From an uncultured Cytophagales bacterium (lineage in GTDB: Bacteria; Bacteroidota; Bacteroidia; Cytophagales; Cyclobacteriaceae), in assembly GCA_913057175.1 (NCBI GenBank), contig CAJXNP010000008.1:62001-126000 (forward strand): a stretch of 64,000 bases of DNA. Direction: 5' to 3'. The position numbers and the translations under genes are program-made. The notes beneath the pieces were generated by a model. It was not told where the DNA came from. It did no database searches and saw only the letters and a list, made by a program, of their open reading frames with translations. Below, piece after piece: positions 17,602 through 27,050 of the stretch (positions within the stretch are counted from its first letter, which is position 1; every line of letters begins with the position of its first letter).

Positions 17602-18363
17602 ATGATCAAAATATCCAATATCAGAAAATCATTTGACGATAAGGAAGTATTATTTGGCATTGATGGAGTATTCAAACCCGGACGAACCAACCTCATTATT
17701 GGCACCAGTGGAACCGGTAAAAGTGTATTGCTGAAGTGCATGGTGGGTCTGGTCGAACCGGATGAAGGGGTGGTTTTGTATGACGATAGAAATTTTACCG
17801 AGGCTTCCAGGAATGTAAGAAGGGACATACGGCGCGAGATAGGAATGCTTTTCCAGGGAGCTGCCTTGTTTGACTCCAAAAATGTCGAGAAAAACGTCAT
17901 GTTCCCTCTGGACATGCTCACCAACATGCCAAAAGATGAAAAGCTTGACCGGGTAAATTTTGTTCTACAGCGTGTTGGTCTGGAAAATGTTAACAAAAAA
18001 ATGCCCAGTGAGCTAAGTGGAGGTATGAAAAAAAGGGTTGGAATCGCCCGTGCCATTGTCAACAACTCCAAATACCTGTACTGCGATGAACCCAACTCCG
18101 GGTTAGACCCGAAAACGGCTATTTTGATCGACCACCTGATCAAGGAAATCACCTACGAATTTGAAATTACGACCATCGTTGTTACCCACGATATGAACTC
18201 CGTGATGGAGATCGGCGACTATATCATGTACCTCTACCAGGGAAAAAAGCTTTGGGAAGGCAGCAATGACGAAATCCTGGATGCCCGTGTAAAGGAATTG
18301 CAGGATTTTGTCTATGCCAATAAGCTCATGCAAGCGGTGAAGGATAGAAGGGATGAGGGGTAG
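17602..18363 (+). CDS. mlaF: MlaF-type ABC ATPase
   Basis: ATPase subunit (253 residues) for the preceding permease. Walker A is GTSGTGKSVLLK (about 34-45), signature LSGGMKKRVGIARA (about 138-151), Walker B YLYCDEPNSGLDP (about 157-169) and H-loop VVTHDM. The CDEPNSGLDP form (Asn for Thr) is as in MlaF proteins. ATG is 2 bp after the permease stop, so translation is coupled. A short purine-rich repeat follows the stop codon. Confidence 0.85.
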   Translation: MIKISNIRKSFDDKEVLFGIDGVFKPGRTNLIIGTSGTGKSVLLKCMVGLVEPDEGVVLYDDRNFTEASRNVRRDIRREIGMLFQGAALFDSKNVEKNVMFPLDMLTNMPKDEKLDRVNFVLQRVGLENVNKKMPSELSGGMKKRVGIARAIVNNSKYLYCDEPNSGLDPKTAILIDHLIKEITYEFEITTIVVTHDMNSVMEIGDYIMYLYQGKKLWEGSNDEILDARVKELQDFVYANKLMQAVKDRRDEG

Positions 18364-18364
18364 T

Positions 18365-18404
18365 GGGAGATGGAAGATGGAAGATGGGAGTCGGAAGACG
18401 GAAG
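18365..18404 (+). repeat. Purine-rich tandem microrepeat
   Basis: Directly after the mlaF stop is a run of GGAAGATGG / GGAAGACGG / GGGAGTCGG units of 7-10 bp with no break in the purine strand apart from single T or C bases. Similar GGAAGACGG/GGAAGTCGG tracts are scattered between genes in several Bacteroidota genomes, as far as I recall. No coding or hairpin signal is seen. Confidence 0.6.
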
Positions 18405-18444
18405 AATAAAATTGAAGTGTTTTACCAAAAATAGTTTTAGACTT

Positions 18445-21400
18445 TCAAAACAACACACTCACCTGCATCCTTCCAATGTGTACTGCCTGGCTGTCTGCGG
18501 ATTTTCGGCCTTCGTAGTTGACGGAAAATTGGAGTCCGTTGAGGATCTTTTTCTGAAGGAAAATGTTCCATAAATAATTACTTCCGGGCCTTAGCGCTTC
18601 CAGCAATTCATACCCCAATGGCGAATTTTCTTTCCCTTCAAATTCAATGTTTGAAATCTTTGTTTGGGCATTGATGGATAGATTTCCGGCTTTGTTGTAA
18701 ATCATTGATAAAGCTCCCTCATTGATTTTGGAATACCCTTCTTCATCACTGTTGGGCGTCTGCTTGTTGCGAAGGGAATAGGACGTGGACAACCGAAAAT
18801 GAACACTTGGTTGCCAGGAAAACTCCGGACTAATCTCGTATTCATTCACCTTGTAGTTTTTACCTGATAAAAAATCAGAGCTATTGCTCGTTATGCCATC
18901 TTCCAACTGCAATCTCACACTGAATTCCCTTTTGATCCTCGACCGGATATTCAGGCTTTTATGCTCAGAGTCACGTTGCTCGAATCCTCCCGATAATAGC
19001 TGCTTGTTTTCAAACATATTATATCCAAAATCAAATCCGAATCCAGGGTTCTTGCGATTGAAGAAAAACCTTGAACCAACAGACATACGAGAAGAGATCA
19101 GATCATTATCTGCAATATTATTTCCAAAAGGAATAAACCTGGTTTTGATCGAAGGGTCAGTCACTTTTCTTTGTGAGCTAATGGAAGATATATTGCTCCA
19201 TTTGGAAAGAAATTCCTTTATTCCACCTTCATGCTCCCAATTCCGGGGCATTTCAGCATTCAGCCGGTAATTCAGGTTATTCGTGTAGGCGAATACCAGC
19301 TCATTGGTTGGAACAAATATTTTGGCAAAGTTCTTTTCATCAGGATTGACAGCCAGGTAAAATTCATTCAATTCCTGGATGCCATTTCCATTGTCATCCC
19401 TCCAGGTATGTGTTCCCTGTCCTGTAGGCACCTCAACAAAAATAAATTCCTTTCTTAGCTCTCTTCCGCTACCAACGGTATAGTTCAAATCAGATCTCAC
19501 ATGTTTTTGAAGCAAATTGGCATACCAGTCAATCCGTGTATTGATCGTTTCTTCATGCTGACCTTCCATGTTTTGTGGCTGGCTGTTCCGGTAAGTGATC
19601 AATGCTTCCAATCGTTGTTTTTCTCCATTATGACTTACAGAAAAATTGGAGGTGTGAGCGATGTTGCTAAGCTCCATTACTCCCGCCATTGGCAGCTGAT
19701 CTTCGCGATAGCTGTAATCCAACCTGAACCTGGTTTTAAGGGAATCATTATTTCGAATGTAAAGCAAATGCTCCTGGAAATACATCTGAGTTCCTGTAAT
19801 GGAATCTGTTTCCGGATCCTTGATTATATTTCTGTCCAGATGATATTGATATCCAGGAATAAATATTTTCGAAGGGTAAAATACATCCACATTCAACCTG
19901 TTCCATTTGGAAGAGAAATCCTGGTTTTGATTGTTCATGGCAAAGGCGTCTACATGCGTTTGAAATCGCAATAACTTCTTATCCACCTCAATCTTGTGCT
20001 GGTATCCATCAATTACCTCTCCCCTTTTTCTATGAGTCATTTCGTAGATGATTTGGTTATGGATGTCCTGATGGAATTCCAGATTTGCTCTTAGGATATT
20101 GTCAGTTGTCTGATCCTGCTCCTGGCTGGGATTGTAATTCCAGTCTCGGTCAAATTCAATGTACCGGAATCGGTCGATGGGATTGAAATATGTACCCGTC
20201 CGCTCGTAACTAACTCCGGAGCTCATTTTGATCTTCTCAGAAACCGGCCGGTTTTTGCTTTCAAAACCTACCCAGTAAGCCAAGTCCTGGTCATCATCCG
20301 AATTGAGATCGGAATACAGGTTTAAGTCATTGGTAGATAAAGCTACCTCTGAAAACACCGTTTCGTATTTATTCAAATGAAAAGAAACACCGGCATTGGT
20401 CATGTTCTTTTTATTGGGTGGTGGGATTTTCTGTAGGGGAACAAAATTTCCTTGCGAGATACCATCCTCCGGACTGACCCATTGAAATACCACTCCATTT
20501 ACCAAAGTATTGGACCGAATGTAGTTCCCCTCTCCGTAACCTACCTCCGAAAATGTCACATCGTACAATTCGACATCGGGATCTGTAGAATAACGAAAAA
20601 CCTGTGTTGCTTCTCCATCGGCCCCAATCGTGTCGATCAATTCATATTGAACCTTCTGTGGATTGTAGTCGGCTATTTGCGCATTTTCTGTTACAGCTTC
20701 ATCGAGGTTATCCCCAATTTGAGAAAGAAGCAATTTATCGTCGTTGTTCAACTCAAATTTGAGAGGGTTATTTCTATTGTCTTTTTCGGAATAGTGATTA
20801 AGAAAAAAATCAACCTTGCCCTGTGTTTGATAATGGTTGAAACTGAAGATCCCACGACCATAGTTCTGATCTGAATATTCCACATCAATTCTTACCCTGG
20901 AATATTGTGTGATGAGCACCCTGCTTGTAAAGGTAATTTCCGCACGGTTGTAATCAATCACATAATCAAGGTCATAACCTCTTTCCAATTGCTTTCCATC
21001 CAGGAAAACTCTTTCCGAATTGACGAGAATAATGGCAAGCCTGGAAGCATCCTGGATTTCAATCCGGTAAGGGCCTGCTACGCCTTCCTGCACTTCCAAC
21101 TGGATAGAAGCAAATTTCCCCTTGGCTGCTGATGCCCCTAATGTCGTTCTGGCATGTCCGTTTTCACCTGTTTGGTAATTTACATCCAGCAAACCACCTC
21201 TCACATTTTTATAATATCGTAGAAAATGTGATTCTTTATTTTGCAGCACGACATCCCCGGCAATCAAATCAAAATGGTCATTGTAAAGCTCGATGAAGAC
21301 ATTATCAAAATCCTGGATTTGAGCTGTATTCCCCTCCGGCTGATAGGGCACATCCTGATCCGTAATGGATGCCCTGATATTGACATCATCCGTCAACTGC

Positions 21401-21876
21401 CCTTCCAATTGTAAATTTAGATTGGAATTAACCACCACATTTTGTGTGTTTCCAAAGGAAACACTCCTGCTAAGGCTACCACTTTTATTCAGGTTTTCCG
21501 TATAAAATAATTCTTCTCTTTGATCTGTACTCACAGCAAATTCCCGGGCTTCTTTTTTAGGGGTGGTTTCCTCATCCGATATTTCTGCGACGTCCCGCTT
21601 TAAGTAGGTTTTATAAAGAGCAAATGGCAACGCCTGGTAGCAAACCTCAACAGAGTCGGGAGGATTGTCAGATTCGATGAAAAGATTACCGGTATTCGGA
21701 TTGTAATAAAAGTGAAGTGATGAATCCTGAAGATGGATAGAGGATGGAACGGCGCTTACGGTGTCAAGAGGAAATTCAATATTAAAGTTTTTAATGTACC
21801 TGCACCTTTCCAGTGATTCCTGCCCATAAGTAGAAATAGTAATGATTAAAAATAAGCTGACGATCGCCCACCGCAT
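18445..21876 (-). CDS. Large outer-membrane beta-barrel-like protein of unknown function
   Basis: A 1143-residue protein with a signal peptide (MRWAIVSLFLIITISTYGQ). The N-terminal about 120 residues look like a globular lead. The rest is rich in alternating strands and ends with HIGRMQVSVLF, whose terminal aromatic suggests BamA-dependent insertion. A segment around residues 290-335 (VFLDGKQLERGYDLDYVIDY, then a strand ITFTSRVLI) resembles units of SprA-like proteins, but overall length and order do not match SprA. I do not recognise the family. Its ATG shares one base with the stop of the upstream histidine kinase gene (TAATG), so the two are translationally coupled and likely work together. 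Confidence 0.75.
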   Translation of the reverse strand: MRWAIVSLFLIITISTYGQESLERCRYIKNFNIEFPLDTVSAVPSSIHLQDSSLHFYYNPNTGNLFIESDNPPDSVEVCYQALPFALYKTYLKRDVAEISDEETTPKKEAREFAVSTDQREELFYTENLNKSGSLSRSVSFGNTQNVVVNSNLNLQLEGQLTDDVNIRASITDQDVPYQPEGNTAQIQDFDNVFIELYNDHFDLIAGDVVLQNKESHFLRYYKNVRGGLLDVNYQTGENGHARTTLGASAAKGKFASIQLEVQEGVAGPYRIEIQDASRLAIILVNSERVFLDGKQLERGYDLDYVIDYNRAEITFTSRVLITQYSRVRIDVEYSDQNYGRGIFSFNHYQTQGKVDFFLNHYSEKDNRNNPLKFELNNDDKLLLSQIGDNLDEAVTENAQIADYNPQKVQYELIDTIGADGEATQVFRYSTDPDVELYDVTFSEVGYGEGNYIRSNTLVNGVVFQWVSPEDGISQGNFVPLQKIPPPNKKNMTNAGVSFHLNKYETVFSEVALSTNDLNLYSDLNSDDDQDLAYWVGFESKNRPVSEKIKMSSGVSYERTGTYFNPIDRFRYIEFDRDWNYNPSQEQDQTTDNILRANLEFHQDIHNQIIYEMTHRKRGEVIDGYQHKIEVDKKLLRFQTHVDAFAMNNQNQDFSSKWNRLNVDVFYPSKIFIPGYQYHLDRNIIKDPETDSITGTQMYFQEHLLYIRNNDSLKTRFRLDYSYREDQLPMAGVMELSNIAHTSNFSVSHNGEKQRLEALITYRNSQPQNMEGQHEETINTRIDWYANLLQKHVRSDLNYTVGSGRELRKEFIFVEVPTGQGTHTWRDDNGNGIQELNEFYLAVNPDEKNFAKIFVPTNELVFAYTNNLNYRLNAEMPRNWEHEGGIKEFLSKWSNISSISSQRKVTDPSIKTRFIPFGNNIADNDLISSRMSVGSRFFFNRKNPGFGFDFGYNMFENKQLLSGGFEQRDSEHKSLNIRSRIKREFSVRLQLEDGITSNSSDFLSGKNYKVNEYEISPEFSWQPSVHFRLSTSYSLRNKQTPNSDEEGYSKINEGALSMIYNKAGNLSINAQTKISNIEFEGKENSPLGYELLEALRPGSNYLWNIFLQKKILNGLQFSVNYEGRKSADSQAVHIGRMQVSVLF

Positions 21877-24800
21877 TACAAAAATAAAGGTAATTCTATG
21901 TAAAATGTCGTTCCCATCTCTTGCTCTGTTTCAAACCAAATTGCACCACCTGCGTGTTCAACAGCCCTTTTCGCAATGGCTAAACCAATTCCCGAACCTT
22001 TTTCCTTCGTGCTGAAATTTGGCACAAATATCTTATTCCTGATATCGTCAGCAATACCTTTACCGTTATCACTGATAGTCAGCTGACATTTATTTCCCGT
22101 TTTTGCCTTCAGGGTAACCTTGATACATGTATTTTCTTTTTCTTCGGCTGCGTGGATTCCATTTATTATAATATTTGAAATCGCCTGACCAATCCATTTT
22201 TTATCAGCGCTGACAACAAACTTTTTGGGTGGCAGATCAACCTTGATATCCGCCAGCTCTTCCTTGTCATATAGCGCTACCGTTTCATTGATCAGTGAAT
22301 TCAATTCAAAAGGTTCATTTTTAGGGATTGGCATCTTTGCAAATGCCGAAAAAGAAGTAGCAATATCACTGAGTGTATTGATCTGATGCAACAGCGCATC
22401 TATCTGTTGGATCCTTTTTTCCTTATTTATCTGATCCTCGCTGAGTGTCCGCCTCATATGCTGCAATGTCAGTTGCATGGGAGTGAGTGGATTTTTGATT
22501 TCGTGGGCGACCTGCCGGGCAATTTCCCTCCAGGCAGTCTCCTTTTCGCTTTGAGCCAGGGCTATTTTACTTTCCTCCAGATTCAACAACATTTTATTGT
22601 ATTCTCCAACCATCAGCCCTATTTCATCATTGCTTTGCCACTCTAAAGGCTCATTCGTATCGAGCAGGGTGGTCTTCCTGATTTTTTGTGTGATCAATCT
22701 CAGCGGGAATGTCAGCCAGGTTGACGCCAAATAGGAAAGTACCAGGAAAACAAGGAAAATAACTGTAAAAATATTCATTACGCTAGTCAAGACACTGATT
22801 ACATTTTCCTCAAGTTCCTTCCTCACTTCAAAAAATGGCAGGCTCAATATTCCAATTTGTTGTCCGCTCTCAAATGATTTGATAGGCGTGTAAGTATTCT
22901 TGTAACTCAATTCACCAATTTGTTCTTCCAAAACCAGACTGCCTTCATTCTCGATGTACAGACCGGCATAAGCTTTCGGATTGATCACTTCTGCCAGTAA
23001 TTCATTCTCATAGATCAGCGGCTGACTACTGGCCAAAAGACGGCCATTATTCCCAAAAATATTAATGTCTATTTCAGCGAATTGGGAAATTTCATTCACA
23101 ACCTCCGACAGATCCTCTTTGCTAATCTCTCTTTGCAGATAATTGCTTACACTTTCGCTGATCCGAGTACTGATATTCTCCGCTCTTTCCATGTTTTCGT
23201 GTTCAAGATTTTCATCATATGACTGAATGATGACACTTATTGCCGAAACACAAATAATAATAAGGGGGATTAAAAAAGCAGCATTGAGAAATAGCTGGAT
23301 CCTGGCAGCGTAGTTTTGTTGAAGACCTTTGATTTTCAGGTAAACGGTGAGAGCAATTAAAGCCAAAAGAATATGGCCTAAAAAAAGAATAAACAAAAAG
23401 CTGAAATTCGAAAATGCATTTTGCAGGGGATAAGAAACAAATGAAATGATAAATACTCTGTTGCTCCTACCATCAACCGTAAAATGGACATAATTATCCT
23501 TTTTGAAGCCGTGACTGGACTTTCCGTGCTGCAGTATCCGACTATCTATCCGCTCATTGTAATGGTAATCTCCCGTATTAAAAATCAGCTTATTTTTCTC
23601 ATAGATCGCATATGAGTATTCAGAGCCAATATCCGGTCCGGTATAGCGGTTGTCTATCAACAGCATAGGATAAACCGAATTTGGAATGACACGGCGTAAT
23701 TTCAGATCGATCAGGACATACCCGGCAATGCGACTGTAGCGTTTAATCGATACAATCTTCATGTATCGCTTGATCGTATTTTCCTCATATCTGTTGACAA
23801 AATACATGGTTGAATCCATGCTAAACTCATTGTATTTCGCCCTCAGATCCTGCAGGGATTCTTTTGTATCGTCAATCGGCCTTCCTTTTGAATTGAACAA
23901 GCGAATATCGATATCGTACTTTTCCAGCTGATTATTTAAGTAGACGCGCTGAACCCGCTGTTTAATATTTATTTTTGATACATAAGGGTTGAAAATGCGG
24001 TTTTGAATAAAAACATCTTCAGCTATCTGGCTGCCGGCTTCGTTCAGTAAAAATTCCGTTACCACGTCATTTTCTACCAAAAGCTGACTAACCAGGCGAT
24101 CCTTTTCCTCAACCAGTTTTTTATTCTGATAGCGGTAAATGGAATACCCACCAATCAGACAGAGGGGCAAGCTCCCGATAAAAAAATAAACAAAACTGAG
24201 ATACTGGATTCTCCTCAGCGACCTGGGAAGATTAAAAACGTACAGAACCAGGAAATAAACGGTGCCAATTAATGTAATGATCACATATTCCCAATTATCA
24301 AGAAGGGCAACAGCTATAAAGAGCAAAGTGCCAAGACAATAATTGATGATGACTCTAGGCAAATGATTATCATTGACTTTTATGAACGTTTTATAGATGA
24401 TGTGGGCAAAAAGAAAATAGGAATAACCTCCGATCACTACTACCAAGTAAGAAACAATTTTGAGAAACCGGAAATTTAGCTCCCTGCTGATATCAAGGCT
24501 CCATTGGGAGTGAAAGTTCAATGAATTAAACAATAAAAAGTAAATAGATAGAAGCGCAAAATTTAAAAATACAAGGATGACAGAAACGATGGTTCTTTTG
24601 GATGAGTTTCCAAGGAGGCTCCATTGAAAAAAAGCTATTTTATAATAATACTTGAAGACAAATGTTGCCAGAATACCAACGCAACTTACATTTAAAAACA
24701 AATCACCAAGGGAAGGATTGATCGTAGATGATGCATAGTTTCTGGGATTAAAAAGCTCATTCGAAAATATAATAAACGGGAAATTAAAGTATATCATTAA

Positions 24801-25559
24801 TGACCGAACCAGAACCAACCAGAACAGCAATTGCAAAGCAGCCTTTCCAAAACTTCCGGCCTTATTAATCTTTTGTGTGCTCCTCCACAAGAATATGCCG
24901 AACAAAATGAATGATGCCGCGCACAACATCCAGATTACTGAGTAAAGATTAGTTTCTAGTTTTGCATAATTGTAATTGAATTTGACTTGAAACAGACCTG
25001 AATCTTTATAAGTCACCAGGTGAAAACCAATCGCATCTTTCAGGGAAATTTCAATATTTTCCGACTGAAATATCCTTTCATTCACTCTGCCCTTCAGGTA
25101 TTCATTCACTATGGGATATTTTTCAACTAAAGGAACAGAGTATATGACCTCAATTGCAGGCTCTTTTGAATATTTTATGAGAAGATAATAGGAATCCCTG
25201 GTTTGAATGAGCTTGACATAATATTCCCCTCTTATTTCCCTGTTACTGGGTAGAAAATGAAAATCCGACCAGTACAGTAACCTTTCATTTTGAAGTACGA
25301 TAAACGGGTAGGAAAATGACTCATGGTCCTGATATAAACTTCTGATGTTCTGAAATCGATCTTTGTTGGATTGATAATGTTGATCAACTCGTTTGATTTC
25401 AGCAGCCAATTTATTTTTTACTTCATTCAGATTATTCCTGATTCCAACATTCATGGAAGTTTGGGAATGAAACAGCCATACTGCAGAAATTAAAATCAAA
25501 ATACTCAGCAGCAAATACAACAAGGGGTGTTTAAAAAAATATGTGCTTAACCTATTCAA
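21876..25559 (-). CDS. Very large NtrY-like membrane sensor histidine kinase
   Basis: A 1227-residue sensor kinase. Helix 1 (about 12-30) is followed by an exported region (31-195), a block of about seven helices (about 200-470), a second exported sensor region (about 480-730), two more helices, a third exported loop (about 795-920), a last helix, a HAMP-like linker, HisKA with the phosphorylated His1019 in VAHEIKNPLTPMQL, and HATPase_c (N box SNIIINGIHAA, G1 DNGKGI, G2 GSGIGLA). The NtrY-type H box is clear; no response regulator is adjacent. The only start keeping helix 1 is TTG 25559. It overlaps by one base the outer-membrane protein gene downstream. The multi-helix N-terminus is unusual for NtrY, typically around 700 residues. 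Confidence 0.85.
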   Translation of the reverse strand: MNRLSTYFFKHPLLYLLLSILILISAVWLFHSQTSMNVGIRNNLNEVKNKLAAEIKRVDQHYQSNKDRFQNIRSLYQDHESFSYPFIVLQNERLLYWSDFHFLPSNREIRGEYYVKLIQTRDSYYLLIKYSKEPAIEVIYSVPLVEKYPIVNEYLKGRVNERIFQSENIEISLKDAIGFHLVTYKDSGLFQVKFNYNYAKLETNLYSVIWMLCAASFILFGIFLWRSTQKINKAGSFGKAALQLLFWLVLVRSLMIYFNFPFIIFSNELFNPRNYASSTINPSLGDLFLNVSCVGILATFVFKYYYKIAFFQWSLLGNSSKRTIVSVILVFLNFALLSIYFLLFNSLNFHSQWSLDISRELNFRFLKIVSYLVVVIGGYSYFLFAHIIYKTFIKVNDNHLPRVIINYCLGTLLFIAVALLDNWEYVIITLIGTVYFLVLYVFNLPRSLRRIQYLSFVYFFIGSLPLCLIGGYSIYRYQNKKLVEEKDRLVSQLLVENDVVTEFLLNEAGSQIAEDVFIQNRIFNPYVSKINIKQRVQRVYLNNQLEKYDIDIRLFNSKGRPIDDTKESLQDLRAKYNEFSMDSTMYFVNRYEENTIKRYMKIVSIKRYSRIAGYVLIDLKLRRVIPNSVYPMLLIDNRYTGPDIGSEYSYAIYEKNKLIFNTGDYHYNERIDSRILQHGKSSHGFKKDNYVHFTVDGRSNRVFIISFVSYPLQNAFSNFSFLFILFLGHILLALIALTVYLKIKGLQQNYAARIQLFLNAAFLIPLIIICVSAISVIIQSYDENLEHENMERAENISTRISESVSNYLQREISKEDLSEVVNEISQFAEIDINIFGNNGRLLASSQPLIYENELLAEVINPKAYAGLYIENEGSLVLEEQIGELSYKNTYTPIKSFESGQQIGILSLPFFEVRKELEENVISVLTSVMNIFTVIFLVFLVLSYLASTWLTFPLRLITQKIRKTTLLDTNEPLEWQSNDEIGLMVGEYNKMLLNLEESKIALAQSEKETAWREIARQVAHEIKNPLTPMQLTLQHMRRTLSEDQINKEKRIQQIDALLHQINTLSDIATSFSAFAKMPIPKNEPFELNSLINETVALYDKEELADIKVDLPPKKFVVSADKKWIGQAISNIIINGIHAAEEKENTCIKVTLKAKTGNKCQLTISDNGKGIADDIRNKIFVPNFSTKEKGSGIGLAIAKRAVEHAGGAIWFETEQEMGTTFYIELPLFL

Positions 25560-25628
25560 CCTTTTATAATTAAAGGTTCTAAAATAAGAAATTATTGAGG
25601 GAGAGTTTGCTTATCGCCTGTTATTTGA

Positions 25629-25916
25629 TCACAATCCGATCTGAGATAACCTTTTCCTTCTTCGCTGGGCAAGAATGGATTTTTGCTTGTTTTTGCGGCT
25701 TTTACGATACCAAAGTATTCCGAGGGTCATAACTAAAAGATAAGGAAGGACAAACAGGTATAATATGCCAAAATTTAATCGAGCTGCGTATCCGACATCT
25801 CCGTTACTCACATTGTTTTCCAATGATGCCTTGCACATGGCACACTGGGCAAACAGATCATTGCTGAAAAGTAATAAGAGCATCAATCCAATACATACCA
25901 GTAACCGATTTCTCAT
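25629..25916 (-). CDS. Small CxxC membrane protein linked to the oxidase cluster
   Basis: A 95-residue protein with an N-terminal signal/anchor (LLVCIGLMLLLLFSNDLFAQ), then CAMCKASLENN on the periplasmic side, a second helix (about 50-70; GILYLFVLPYLLVMTLGILW) and a very basic C-terminal tail. This small protein recurs beside SCO/DUF420 genes in Bacteroidota oxidase regions, as far as I recall. The CxxC could bind a metal or thiol partner during oxidase assembly, which is inference. It lies 19 bp after DUF420. Confidence 0.7.
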   Translation of the reverse strand: MRNRLLVCIGLMLLLLFSNDLFAQCAMCKASLENNVSNGDVGYAARLNFGILYLFVLPYLLVMTLGILWYRKSRKNKQKSILAQRRRKRLSQIGL

Positions 25917-25935
25917 ACCTCAAATTTATAAACTT

Positions 25936-26466
25936 TTATTGATAATACGGACTGATCATTAAGTATACGATCACTCCTGTTAATGAAACGTAAAGCCAGA
26001 TTGGGAAGGTATATCTAACCAACTTTTTGTGGCGCGGAATGTTTCCTGTTAAGGCATAATAAAATGCGAACAGTACAAATGGAACAACAACGATGGACAA
26101 TAAAATATGTGTCAGGAGGAAAAAGTAATAAAAGTATTTAGCAGGAGCTTCCCCACCGTATGAGGTGCTTGGAACGGTCGCGTGGTAAATTACATAAGAA
26201 ATGAGGAACAATACCCCCAGGATCAATGCTCCTGTCATGCTTGCCCTGTGATTACTTATTTGTTTCCTTTTGATGAAAAACAATCCTAATAATAAAATGC
26301 AAACCGTTGCGGAGTTAATGATTCCATTGAAATGAGGGAGGAATTTCACCCACTCACCGCCGACATCAGCTTTGAAAGGAATAAACAACAATATGGCAAC
26401 CAACAATGGTATGAGCACCGAAATGATGATGATTATTCTGCTTAAATTATTATTCTTTGCGTCCAT
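25936..26466 (-). CDS. DUF420 family membrane protein (CtaM-like)
   Basis: A 176-residue protein with five helices and conserved histidines in LPHFNGIINS, VIYHATVPS and LLTHILLSI, the pattern of DUF420. Members (CtaM in Staphylococcus) are needed to mature or assemble heme-copper oxidases. The start codon lies directly after the SCO-like gene's stop, so both are on one message, downstream of the main oxidase operon's terminator. Confidence 0.8.
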   Translation of the reverse strand: MDAKNNNLSRIIIIISVLIPLLVAILLFIPFKADVGGEWVKFLPHFNGIINSATVCILLLGLFFIKRKQISNHRASMTGALILGVLFLISYVIYHATVPSTSYGGEAPAKYFYYFFLLTHILLSIVVVPFVLFAFYYALTGNIPRHKKLVRYTFPIWLYVSLTGVIVYLMISPYYQ

Positions 26467-27042
26467 TTAGTTTAGTTCCGACTCCCTCAATAATATCTTC
26501 GTTTCTATGATCAGACTATCTGTCTCCTCACGCTTTAGCAAATCGTAATATCCCCTGATTCGGTTTTGACCGTCGACCAAAAGAGCATTATTATTGGTCT
26601 TTGCATCAAATAGAAATTGGCATTCCACAACTTCCTCCAGTGATAGAATTTCCGGCTTAACTTGTTTGATGGAACCAGATATTGGCACTTTAAATGATGT
26701 GAATACAGTATCAAAAAGATAAAGTGTGACATCCGCTCGATCAAAAAAGGTATCCGATATTTTGTTGAACTCCGAAATATAAAAATCACTTCGAGGGGAA
26801 ATTCCGAAAATTTTAAGACCTCTATCCTTCATTGGATAAATAGTTAAGGTTTCTTCGTTTTGAAAAGCGAGCTTTTCAGAAATTGAATAAGGAACACTAA
26901 GTTGTTCACAGCCTTCAGACTGAATAACACTCTCCTGATAATAAACCGGAATAGTAAAATGGCTTCTACTGAAGAAATTGAATATAATCACTCCTAAAAC
27001 AGGCAGGACAATAGCTATTACCAGAATGACATTTTTCTTCAT
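26467..27042 (-). CDS. Degenerate SCO1-like protein lacking copper ligands
   Basis: A 191-residue protein anchored by one N-terminal helix (VILVIAIVLPVLGVIIFNFF). The C-terminal part NNALLVDGQNRIRGYYDLL matches the end of SCO/SenC proteins (LVDKQGRIRGYYDG), and the position between oxidase genes and DUF420 is where SCO normally sits. SCO proteins deliver copper to the CuA site using CxxxC and a distal His. Here the expected Cys pair is missing (only two widely spaced Cys remain, near residues 45 and 142) and the region reads LTIYPMKDRGLKIFG. Either function has changed or copper is handled otherwise. Confidence 0.6.
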   Translation of the reverse strand: MKKNVILVIAIVLPVLGVIIFNFFSRSHFTIPVYYQESVIQSEGCEQLSVPYSISEKLAFQNEETLTIYPMKDRGLKIFGISPRSDFYISEFNKISDTFFDRADVTLYLFDTVFTSFKVPISGSIKQVKPEILSLEEVVECQFLFDAKTNNNALLVDGQNRIRGYYDLLKREETDSLIIETKILLRESELN

Positions 27043-27050
27043 GATTCACA

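Noticed and set aside
17433-18152. 239-codon minus-strand open frame
   Set aside because: Antisense across the mlaE/mlaF junction; both plus-strand genes have full ABC motifs.
18370-18573. 67-codon plus-strand frame starting in the purine repeat
   Set aside because: Begins in a microrepeat and overlaps the end of the opposite gene; sequence is low quality.
19501-20874. Two plus-strand open frames of 157 and 140 codons
   Set aside because: Antisense to the 1143-residue outer-membrane gene; no ribosome site or recognisable domain.
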